DNA from: Collinsella sp.
Lineage (GTDB): Bacteria; Actinomycetota; Coriobacteriia; Coriobacteriales; Coriobacteriaceae
Direction: 5' to 3'
NCBI GenBank assembly: GCA_014871545.1
Contig: WGSR01000074.1
Span: forward strand, 1-7,182
Length of the DNA stretch: 7,182 bases
In this document: in pieces, positions 1-5,922 of the stretch
How the letters are laid out: every line of letters begins with the position of its first letter
Position numbering within the stretch: the stretch's first letter is position 1
Position numbers and translations under genes: made by a program
The notes under the pieces: generated by a model
What the model was told of the DNA's origin: nothing
Databases searched by the model: none
The model's input: only the letters and a program-made list of their open reading frames with translations

Positions 1-1645
1 CAGACATGTCAGTCCACATGCCGGTCTCTTCGTTTTTGCGATAGGCATCGGCCGGCGACAGCACCTTAAACGTCGTGGACAGCGCCTCGTCGTAGGTAAA
101 TTCGGTGCCGGTCTCGGGCGTTTCGACCCCACCGTCAGCCGTCATAGCGCTGTTTACCAGATCGTTGAGCTCATTGATATCCAGCGCGCCGATGCTGTAG
201 AGCGTGTAGTCACCCACCGTGCCACGACTCGAGAGCACCATTACGGCTTCGTTGGCGGACGTGGGCCAATGACCGGCGACGACATCGTACTGACTGTCGA
301 GCAGGCTCTGGTCGTCGATCATCTCGTTAAAGACCGAGGTTCCCATGGATTCCATGCTCACCGTTGCCGCCGAGCTCGCGCCTCCGCTCATGGCCTCGGT
401 CATGGCGTTGGGCACCAGCCGGACAGGCTTCTCATCGCCCTTGCCGGCACGATAGACAACCGGCGATACACCGTAGCCGTACTGAATGGCGTTGACCTCT
501 TTATCGATGCCGTCGCCACCGGCATCGAGCCATGCCTTAAAGCTCGTCATGTCGTTGGACTTAACGCTCGCAAACATATCCTTTACGGCCGTGACCACAG
601 GAATCTTATCGGTTCCTTTAGCCTTGCCGCCGGCACTGTCGTCGGATGAATCCACGTTTTCAGGCGAGTCATCATCCGCAGCCCCCTGTCCGCCCATCAT
701 GGACGACAGGTCGTAATCCTGCTTGGAGATGGTGAGCGGGTAGCTCGAGAGCGTATCCTCCTCGACCTTTTTGATGTAGCCGTTTACGCCGTTGGACAGC
801 GCCAGAATCGCCGCGATACCGATAATGCCAATCGAGCCCGCAAAGGCCGTCATGGCCGTGCGGCCCTTCTTGGTCATGAGGTTTCGGGCAGAAAGCCCCA
901 ACGCCGTCACAAAGCTCATCGAGGTTTTGCGCGTAGGCTTTGCCTCGCGACGCGCGACCTTGGCAGCATCGAAGGGATCGGAATCGTCGGTGATCTTGCC
1001 GTCCGCCAGGTTGACGATGCGCGTGGCATATTGGTACGCCAACTCGGGATTGTGCGTGACCATGATGACCAGACGGTCGCGGGCAACCTCTTTGAGCAGG
1101 TCCATGACCTGCACGGATGTGGTTGAGTCCAAAGCGCCGGTAGGCTCGTCGGCCAGCACAATCTCGGGATCGTTGATCAGGGCGCGGGCGATGGCCACAC
1201 GTTGCATCTGCCCGCCCGAAAGCTGGCTCGGGCGCTTGTTAACGTGCTCGCCCAGGCCGACTTTCTCCAACGCCTCGCGCGCACGCTGACGGCGCTCGGC
1301 GTGTCCCACGCCCGTGAGCGTAAGCGCCAGCTCAACGTTTTCCAAAATGGTCTGATGCGGAATGAGGTTATAGCTCTGGAACACAAAGCCGATGCGGTTG
1401 TTGCGATAGGCATCCCAATCGCGATCGTGAAAGTCCTTGGTCGAGATGTCATCGATCAGCAGGTCGCCCGAGTCAAAGTGGTCGAGTCCGCCGATAACGT
1501 TGAGCATCGTAGTTTTGCCCGAGCCCGAGGGACCCAGAATGGCCACGAACTCGTTATCGCGAAAAGCCAGGCTCACGTTATCGAGCGCCACCTGCGTAAA
1601 CGACTGCGTGACGTACCTTTTGCAAATACCTTTGAGCTCCAGCAT
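1..1645 (-). CDS. Fused ABC transporter ATPase/permease (MacB/FtsX type), partial, 3' end beyond the left edge
   Basis: A reading frame stays open from an ATG at 1645 to the window edge, giving the first 548 residues. Residues 1-225 are a complete ABC ATPase of the LolD/MacB type: Walker A GPSGSGKTT at 38-46, Q-loop Gln90, signature LSGGQ at 142-146, Walker B IVLADE at 162-167 followed by the PTGALDS D-loop region, and H-loop His198. A basic linker (about 229-262) leads to one hydrophobic helix (about 264-284), then a long soluble region that should lie outside the membrane, as in MacB-like permeases. The remaining membrane helices would lie past the edge. A good ribosome site (GGGAGAGG, 1655-1662 on the minus strand) sits nine bases before the ATG. 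This family exports peptides or lipids, or acts mechanically on envelope processes; the substrate cannot be told here. An acidic Asp/Ser/Gly-rich stretch at about 318-346 looks like a flexible insert. Identity as an ABC ATPase-permease is secure. Confidence 0.93.
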   Translation of the reverse strand, partial: MLELKGICKRYVTQSFTQVALDNVSLAFRDNEFVAILGPSGSGKTTMLNVIGGLDHFDSGDLLIDDISTKDFHDRDWDAYRNNRIGFVFQSYNLIPHQTILENVELALTLTGVGHAERRQRAREALEKVGLGEHVNKRPSQLSGGQMQRVAIARALINDPEIVLADEPTGALDSTTSVQVMDLLKEVARDRLVIMVTHNPELAYQYATRIVNLADGKITDDSDPFDAAKVARREAKPTRKTSMSFVTALGLSARNLMTKKGRTAMTAFAGSIGIIGIAAILALSNGVNGYIKKVEEDTLSSYPLTISKQDYDLSSMMGGQGAADDDSPENVDSSDDSAGGKAKGTDKIPVVTAVKDMFASVKSNDMTSFKAWLDAGGDGIDKEVNAIQYGYGVSPVVYRAGKGDEKPVRLVPNAMTEAMSGGASSAATVSMESMGTSVFNEMIDDQSLLDSQYDVVAGHWPTSANEAVMVLSSRGTVGDYTLYSIGALDINELNDLVNSAMTADGGVETPETGTEFTYDEALSTTFKVLSPADAYRKNEETGMWTDMS

Positions 1646-1717
1646 GGACGGCAACCTCTCCCGCGCGGGCACGTTCACCCGCTCTCCTCCGCCGTTCGTA
1701 TTCGACGCGTTTGTCCT

Positions 1718-1747
1718 ACTCTATCCCCATTTTTCACCGACACCAGT
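1718..1747 (-). promoter_or_regulatory. Weak candidate promoter for the ABC transporter gene
   Basis: On the minus strand TAGAGT (1718-1723) matches four of six -10 bases. The hexamer 17 bases upstream, CTGGTG, is a poor -35. It lies about 70 bases ahead of the ABC start codon, in the only gap where a promoter for that gene could sit downstream of the terminator at 1792-1820. The evidence is position plus a partial -10 match, so this is a weak call. Confidence 0.22.
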
Positions 1748-1791
1748 GAGGAATGTAGGGAACCGCATCAAAAAACGAACGGGACGACGCC

Positions 1792-1820
1792 TAAAAGAAG
1801 AGGTCCCGAGCGGGACCTCT
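1792..1820 (-). terminator. Rho-independent terminator of the CD1871A-type / polyferredoxin / TlpA-like operon
   Basis: A perfect 9-bp inverted repeat (AGAGGTCCC / GGGACCTCT, 1799-1807 and 1812-1820) encloses a four-base loop. Read on the minus strand, the stem is followed at once by TCTTTTA, a short U-tract; on the plus strand nothing T-rich follows. It therefore ends transcription coming from the right, about 80 bases past the TlpA-like stop codon, and insulates the ABC gene from that operon. The rest of the 1646-1899 gap shows only a weak candidate promoter and no gene. Confidence 0.85.
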
Positions 1821-1899
1821 ATATGGTGGAGATTATCTTGAAAGGCAGCAGACTACTCCGCACAGCGGTGCACGATCATCGCCATGCTTTACGCGTTTT

Positions 1900-2871
1900 T
1901 TACTGTTCACTATTCGCAATCGCCTGGTCGATAAGTTTGTTGAGCGCTGCGCGCTGCTCGGCGGAGCTGATGGCTCCCACGATTGGATCCCCTACGATGT
2001 TGCCATTCTGATCGATGACATACGTTGTCGGGAACGAGAACAAATTTGACGTAAACTTACCGGCCTCGCTATCCGACTTGAACCAGATGTTCTTATATGT
2101 CACGCCCTTCTTGCTCAGCACGTCCTTGGCATCTGCAATCTCGCCCTTGTTGCCATCGAGCGTAAAGGAATTGACGCCCACGACCTGACCGCCCTTCTTG
2201 GCAAGCTCCTGATTCAGTTTCTCAAGATCGCCCAGCTCGCCCACGCACGGCTTGCAAGTGGTGAACCAGAAGTTCATGACGGTGACCTTGTTCTTAGAGA
2301 ACAGCTCGTCGCTGCTCACGTCGTTGCCATCCAGGTCTTTGCCCGTAAAGCTGGGGAACTTCGTCGCCTCGCTCGAAGCATTGACACCAGCCGTCATGCC
2401 AGCGGTCGAAGCGTCGACGCTCTCGCCTGCGCTCGGCGTGCTTCCACAGCCGGGGAACTCCTTCTCCAAGCTCTCGAGCTTGTCTTCGATCTCCTTGATC
2501 TGCTGTGCACCGGCCTTGAGCGTCTTAAGCTCATCCGCCGTAAACTCATCCTTGGCGCCGTCGATGGTCTTGAGCAAGAAATCGCCGTAATTGCTGCCGT
2601 CCTCAATCATTGCCGAGTCTTTATTTGCCGCATTGAATACCTTTTCCCACAGCGCGTTATCACTCGAAAAGATCTCGTTCTCCTTCTGCATGAGCTTCGC
2701 ATACAGCTCGGCGGCCTCGTCGGCATTGGTCGGCTTCTGCGCAGTGAGTTCTGCGATCTTAGGATCGGAGCCCGCAGATTCGCTCGCATTGCCACCAGGT
2801 GCCGAGCACGCCACAAGACACAAGGCCAGTACCGGCACCATAAACAGGGCCGCAATCTTAGAAAGCTTCAT
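1900..2871 (-). CDS. TlpA/ResA-like thioredoxin-fold lipoprotein
   Basis: This 323-residue protein is predicted to be a lipid-anchored thiol-disulfide oxidoreductase acting outside the cytoplasmic membrane. The start chosen is the second of two nearby in-frame ATGs (2871, reading MKLSKIAAL). The GGAGG site at 2879-2883 lies seven bases before it, but only one base before the ATG at 2877. A lysine-containing N-terminus and hydrophobic stretch end in a lipobox LVAC, with Cys22 the likely lipidated residue. Residues about 38-138 form a charged, helical region (TADELKTLKAG, EDKLESLEKE). A flexible Ser/Thr/Gly linker with an extra cysteine (Cys142 in FPGCGS) follows. The thioredoxin domain covers about 170-323, with NFWFTTCKPC giving the CxxC pair Cys206/Cys209 and a cis-proline-like FPTTYVID at about 280-287. 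It is the last gene of its operon, 29 bases after the polyferredoxin gene. The target and the direction of redox (reductase or oxidase) are not visible; the family is mostly reducing. Confidence 0.9.
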   Translation of the reverse strand: MKLSKIAALFMVPVLALCLVACSAPGGNASESAGSDPKIAELTAQKPTNADEAAELYAKLMQKENEIFSSDNALWEKVFNAANKDSAMIEDGSNYGDFLLKTIDGAKDEFTADELKTLKAGAQQIKEIEDKLESLEKEFPGCGSTPSAGESVDASTAGMTAGVNASSEATKFPSFTGKDLDGNDVSSDELFSKNKVTVMNFWFTTCKPCVGELGDLEKLNQELAKKGGQVVGVNSFTLDGNKGEIADAKDVLSKKGVTYKNIWFKSDSEAGKFTSNLFSFPTTYVIDQNGNIVGDPIVGAISSAEQRAALNKLIDQAIANSEQ

Positions 2872-2900
2872 GGTCATTCCTCCGTTTTGTCGAAGCTTGT

Positions 2901-3803
2901 TTACTTTTTATCGGCGGTCAAGGGGAGCTTTTCCGCCGACACATCCAGGCCATAGCGATAGCTGATGGCATCGACGGGACAGGCCCCGATGCACTTTCCG
3001 CACCGGATGCATTCGGCATGATTGGGCGCGCGGACCACATCAACGTCCATCTGACAAACCTTTGAACACTTGCCGCACGAGACGCATTTGCATGCATCGA
3101 CCCGGATCCCCAGTAGGGACACCTTATTCATGAGCGCATAGAATGCGCCGAGTGGACAAATCCATTTGCAGAAGGGGCGGTAGAACAAAACGCTCAGCAC
3201 TACCACGGCAATGAGAACGACAAGTTTCCAAGTAAAGAGATGTCCCAACGCAGATCGAATGCCAGCATTGGCAATGGCCAGAGGAATGGCGCCCTCGAGC
3301 ACGCCCTGCGGACAGACGTATTTGCAAAAGAACGGGTCGCCCATGCCCACGTCGTTAACCACCAAGACGGGCAGCAGCACCACGGCAAACAGCAGCACGA
3401 CGTACTTGATGTACGTGAGCGGCTTGAGCTTTTTCGTGGAGAACTTTTTGCCGGGAATCTTATGAAGCAGCTCCTGCAGCCAGCCAAACGGGCACAGAAA
3501 GCCGCATACAAAGCGTCCCAGCAGCACGCCGAGCAAAATGAGCGTACCAGTTACGTAGTAGGAAAAGTTGAACTTGGATGAACCTACCACCGACTGGAAC
3601 GACCCGATGGGGCACGCACCCGATGCCGCGGGGCACGAATAGCAATTAAGTCCAGGTACGCAGACTGTTTTTCCCGCGCCCTGATAGATGCCGCCTTTGG
3701 CAAAGTTTGGCAGGTGAATGTTGGTGATGAGCGTCGCCGCCGCCTGAATGAATCCGCGAAATCGAGCCAAAACATGCGACGCAGTGTTTTCTCTTTTATC
3801 CAA
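2901..3803 (-). CDS. NapH/CcoG-like membrane polyferredoxin (4Fe-4S binding protein)
   Basis: This 300-residue integral membrane protein likely moves electrons through the membrane. An N-terminal cysteine group (Cys48, Cys54, Cys57, Cys64, around CVPGLNCYSCP and ACPIG) precedes three hydrophobic segments at about 82-104, 130-150 and 188-208. CxxxCP motifs lie near the membrane at Cys100/104, Cys160/164 and Cys212/216. Two classic 4Fe-4S ferredoxin motifs close the protein: Cys240/243/246/250 and Cys265/268/271/275, the second ending CPVDAI. The frame stays open upstream to 3890, but I place the start at TTG 3803 (MDKRENTASH). A GGAG lies ten bases before it, and the upstream part overlaps the neighbouring small gene in another frame. 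This start overlaps that gene's end by eight bases, which suggests translational coupling. The layout resembles NapH, CcoG/RdxA and NosR C-terminal regions, but there is no nap, cco or nos gene here. The partner is more likely the TlpA-like lipoprotein encoded next. The exact start is less certain than the family. Confidence 0.87.
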   Translation of the reverse strand: MDKRENTASHVLARFRGFIQAAATLITNIHLPNFAKGGIYQGAGKTVCVPGLNCYSCPAASGACPIGSFQSVVGSSKFNFSYYVTGTLILLGVLLGRFVCGFLCPFGWLQELLHKIPGKKFSTKKLKPLTYIKYVVLLFAVVLLPVLVVNDVGMGDPFFCKYVCPQGVLEGAIPLAIANAGIRSALGHLFTWKLVVLIAVVVLSVLFYRPFCKWICPLGAFYALMNKVSLLGIRVDACKCVSCGKCSKVCQMDVDVVRAPNHAECIRCGKCIGACPVDAISYRYGLDVSAEKLPLTADKK

Positions 3804-3942
3804 TTCCGATACACTCCAAGCACAGCCTAATCGCTTTGGCCAGCACGGCATCCGCCTCGCCACGCATAACGCCAAAGCACACCATGGCAATTCCGACGAT
3901 CAACAAAGCGACCTGTACCACGGGTTTTACCGCTTTGAACAA
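3796..3942 (-). CDS. CD1871A-type small membrane protein with C-terminal CXXC
   Basis: This 48-residue gene begins at a TTG (3942), with a strong AAAGGAG site (3951-3957) eight bases ahead. Residues about 8-26 form one hydrophobic helix. A short tail follows, RGEADAVLAKAIRL, then CLECIGIG to the stop, with the CxxC at Cys41 and Cys44. The RGE...VL.KA...CLECIGIG pattern is what I recall of the family named after Clostridioides difficile CD1871A, whose role is not known to me. The family name is from memory, not a search. It is the first gene of the minus operon, and its last eight bases overlap the start of the polyferredoxin gene. A terminal CxxC beside a membrane anchor, next to iron-sulphur and thioredoxin partners, suggests redox or metal binding. 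Membrane orientation is unclear because positive residues flank both ends of the helix. Confidence 0.85.
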   Translation of the reverse strand: MFKAVKPVVQVALLIVGIAMVCFGVMRGEADAVLAKAIRLCLECIGIG

Positions 3943-3965
3943 CCTGACCACTCCTTTCGTTACGC

Positions 3966-3979
3966 GACCATTGGACCAT
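3966..3979. repeat. Short direct repeat GACCAT in the divergent promoter region
   Basis: GACCAT occurs at 3966-3971 and 3974-3979, eight bases apart start to start. The second copy covers most of the candidate minus-strand -10. It could be a binding site for the adjacent response regulator, but OmpR-type sites are usually spaced 10-11 bases, so chance is a real alternative. Confidence 0.3.
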
Positions 3980-4002
3980 ATCGACTATAAAATCCGTGTT
4001 AA
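3975..4002 (-). promoter_or_regulatory. Candidate promoter of the minus-strand redox operon
   Basis: On the minus strand TTAACA (3997-4002, five of six -35 bases) is 16 bases ahead of TATGGT (3975-3980, four of six -10 bases). This would start a transcript at about 3968, giving a leader of about 25 bases that holds the AAAGGAG ribosome site. A TATAGT (3984-3989) is a better -10 by itself but has no -35 at a usable distance. The call is moderate to weak. Confidence 0.38.
3986..3991 (+). promoter_or_regulatory. Candidate -10 element for the two-component operon
   Basis: TATAAA lies about 40 bases before the response-regulator start. No convincing -35 sits 16-19 bases upstream, and TTGGAC at 3971-3976 is too close. 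An activator-dependent promoter would fit, but that is inference. The element lies inside the candidate promoter of the opposite operon, so the two may compete. Confidence 0.3.
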
Positions 4003-4032
4003 GCGCGATTTGAAATGTGCAAGGAGACTGTT

Positions 4033-4707
4033 ATGCGTATTTTGATCGTCGAGGACGAGCGGGCGCTGCGTGACGCAATCGCGCGCAGCTTGCGAAACTT
4101 GGCGTACAGCGTCGACTGCTGTCACGACGGACAGGAAGCGCTCGACCTACTGAACGTTGAGGCCTTCGACCTCGTGGTACTCGACCTCAACCTTCCCCGC
4201 ATCGACGGCGTGACCGTACTCAGGGAACTTAGGAAAACTGACCGCGAGACCAAGGTACTGATTCTGTCCGCACGCGGCGAAGTATCCGATAAAGTCGCCG
4301 GACTCGATGCCGGTGCCAACGATTACCTCACCAAGCCGTTCCATCTTGACGAGCTTGCGGCAAGGATTCGCAGCCTTACCCTCAGACGCTTTGCACAAAG
4401 CGACATAGTTTTAACCTGCGGAAAGCTCCGCTTTGACACCAAGGCGCGCATCGCTTCCGTGAACAGCGAGGCTTTATCTCTTACGCGCAAGGAAACGGGA
4501 ATCTTGGAATACCTGATGCTTAATCAGGGGCGTCCGGTAAGCCAAGAGGAGCTTATCGAGCACGTTTGGGATAGCAGCGTGAACAGCTTTAGCAACGCAA
4601 CCCGCGTTCATATCTCGTCGCTCCGAAAAAAGTTGCGCAGCGCTTTGGGATACGACCCGATTCGCAATCGGATTGGAGAGGGCTACGTTATGGAGGACAG
4701 TGAATGA
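4033..4707 (+). CDS. OmpR/PhoB-type response regulator
   Basis: This 224-residue DNA-binding regulator is activated by phosphorylation. The start is the ATG at 4033 (MRILIVEDE), six bases after an AAGGAG at 4021-4026; the earlier in-frame ATG at 4015 lies before that site and is rejected. The receiver domain (about 1-115) shows acidic Glu7/Asp8, phospho-acceptor Asp51 in VVLDLNLPRIDG, Ser79 in LSAR and Lys101 in the TKPF motif. The winged-helix domain (about 125-222) has the usual LTRKETGILEYLM and SNATRVHISSLRKKL helices, ending in RNRIGEGYVM. It is the first gene of a two-gene operon and overlaps the kinase gene by four bases. It is transcribed away from the redox operon, whose promoter region it shares, so that operon is a likely target (inference). 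Confidence 0.96.
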   Translation: MRILIVEDERALRDAIARSLRNLAYSVDCCHDGQEALDLLNVEAFDLVVLDLNLPRIDGVTVLRELRKTDRETKVLILSARGEVSDKVAGLDAGANDYLTKPFHLDELAARIRSLTLRRFAQSDIVLTCGKLRFDTKARIASVNSEALSLTRKETGILEYLMLNQGRPVSQEELIEHVWDSSVNSFSNATRVHISSLRKKLRSALGYDPIRNRIGEGYVMEDSE

Positions 4708-5855
4708 AAAGGCTTTCGCTGCAATGGCGCATAACGATTATGACGGCACTGCTCACGTGTGCGGCATGCGTGCTGACGAACTGCCTGGTCGGCTATACGG
4801 GCATGCGCTACATGGATGCTATCGGCAGCGACATCTCGGCCTTTAACGCAACCGGCGAAGATTCGCTCCAGGCGTTCGACCCAACGAAAGCGGCCCTCGA
4901 TGACAAGGTCATGATCGTCGTAAACGACGCACAAGAGTCTTTTGGCACGACAACCTGGTACATCACGGCTGGAGTCACACTCCTTGGCGGCGCGCTGGCA
5001 TACTTTGTGAGCGGCCGTGCGCTCAAACCGCTACGGGATTTTGCAGCCCAGGTTGAGCGTGTGCAGCCTGACAACCTAAGCGAAATCAGACTCAGTGAAG
5101 ATGTGCCCACCGAGCTACAACGATGCAGTGCCTCTTTCAACGACATGATCGCCCGTCTTGGCGAAGGGTTCTCTGCACAGCGTCAGTTTACCGGCAACGC
5201 CGCACATGAGCTGCGCACCCCGCTCGCCCTTATGCAAGCACAGATTGAACTATTCATCTCCGAGCACTCCGGCTTGCAACCCGAAACAGCCGAGCTGTTC
5301 GGCCTGCTACAAGAACAAACCGAGCGCATGTCTCGAATGACCAAGGTATTGCTCGAGATGAGTGAGCTCCACAGCGTTCCTTGCGAGGACGATGTTGAAC
5401 TTGGCCCCTTGTCCGAAGAAGTCCTCACCGACCTTGCGCCACTTGCCGATGATAAGGACGTAACCCTCGATTGCGCTGGAGACGCTTTAGTAATCGGGAG
5501 CGACACGCTCCTCTATCGGCTGGTGTTTAACCTGGTCGAAAATGCCATCCGTTACAGCCGCCCCGGCTCGACTGTCAGCGTCTCCATCAGCGACAACGAC
5601 AGCCACGTGTTCCTGCGAGTCAAAGATGAGGGCCCGGGAATACCCAAGCAGTACCGTGAGAGCATCTTCCAACCGTTCTTTCGCCTGGATAAATCCCGCA
5701 GCAGGGCATACGGCGGCGCAGGGCTCGGGTTAGCGCTCGTTTGGGAGATTGCAGCGCTTCACGGTGGCGCCGTAGAGGTCGAAACAAGTTCCGAGAACGG
5801 AACCACCATGCTCGTAAGCCTTCCAAAACGATCCGTAGCGTTAACCGAACAGTAA
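4704..5855 (+). CDS. Membrane sensor histidine kinase (HAMP-HisKA-HATPase)
   Basis: This 383-residue sensor is the partner of the response regulator just upstream; its ATG shares the ATGA with that gene's stop. Membrane helices lie at about 10-30 and 84-103, with a short sensor loop of about 50 residues between them. A HAMP-like linker follows at about 104-155. The phospho-acceptor is His168 in AAHELRTPL. The ATPase domain has the N box NLVENAIRYS (Asn280), the G1 box DEGPGIP at 308-314, an F-box region FQPFFRLDKS at 323-331 and the G2 box GGAGLGLAL at 337-345. All key residues are present, so the enzyme should be active. The external loop contains no cysteine, but the first helix carries Cys19, Cys22 and Cys27 (a CAAC pattern). 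The signal is unknown; an envelope redox or metal cue is only a guess from the neighbours. Confidence 0.95.
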   Translation: MKRLSLQWRITIMTALLTCAACVLTNCLVGYTGMRYMDAIGSDISAFNATGEDSLQAFDPTKAALDDKVMIVVNDAQESFGTTTWYITAGVTLLGGALAYFVSGRALKPLRDFAAQVERVQPDNLSEIRLSEDVPTELQRCSASFNDMIARLGEGFSAQRQFTGNAAHELRTPLALMQAQIELFISEHSGLQPETAELFGLLQEQTERMSRMTKVLLEMSELHSVPCEDDVELGPLSEEVLTDLAPLADDKDVTLDCAGDALVIGSDTLLYRLVFNLVENAIRYSRPGSTVSVSISDNDSHVFLRVKDEGPGIPKQYRESIFQPFFRLDKSRSRAYGGAGLGLALVWEIAALHGGAVEVETSSENGTTMLVSLPKRSVALTEQ

Positions 5856-5872
5856 AACGAAAGGGGTCCCGA

Positions 5873-5902
5873 GCAACAGGAGTACAATTGCTGCATTGTT
5901 GC
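5873..5902. promoter_or_regulatory. Interrupted dyad around a candidate -10, upstream of the LuxR-type gene
   Basis: Arms GCAACA (5873-5878) and TGTTGC (5897-5902) are exact inverted copies. Midway between them, on the same axis, lies the palindrome CAATTG (5885-5890). The hexamer TACAAT (5883-5888) fits a -10 at five of six bases and lies within the dyad, but I find no matching -35. A transcript starting just after it would reach the GGGAG site at 5911-5915. The arrangement would suit an operator, perhaps autoregulatory; it is untested and could be chance. Confidence 0.35.
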
Positions 5903-5922
5903 CAGCTGTTGGGAGATGGAAG

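Noticed and set aside
792..1289. Plus-strand open frame of 165 codons
   Set aside because: It is antisense to the ABC ATPase signature, Walker B and H-loop region; its Arg/Ser-rich translation is typical of a shadow frame in GC-rich DNA.
1860..1871. Hairpin GCAC/GTGC as terminator after the TlpA-like gene
   Set aside because: The stem is only four base pairs with no U-tract; the hairpin at 1799-1820 is far stronger.
1202..2011. Plus-strand open frame of 269 codons
   Set aside because: It runs antisense to the ABC ATPase and the end of the TlpA-like gene, crosses a terminator hairpin, and its translation shows no recognisable domain. The minus-strand genes show full motifs over the same bases.
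2872..2877. Earlier ATG for the TlpA-like lipoprotein
   Set aside because: It sits only one base after the GGAGG site, too close for initiation; the ATG at 2871 has a seven-base spacing.
2901..3803. Part of a nitrate (nap), nitrous oxide (nos) or cytochrome oxidase (cco) system
   Set aside because: The cysteine layout is shared with NapH, NosR and CcoG, but no matching catalytic or maturation genes are present here.
3804..3890. N-terminal extension of the polyferredoxin to an ATG at 3890
   Set aside because: The extra 29 residues lack family character, no good ribosome site was seen there, and the stretch lies over the CD1871A-type gene in another frame. TTG 3803 gives a better start.
3971..3993. 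TTGGAC as -35 for the two-component promoter
   Set aside because: Only nine to eleven bases separate it from TATAAA/TAAAAT, far from the 16-18 needed.
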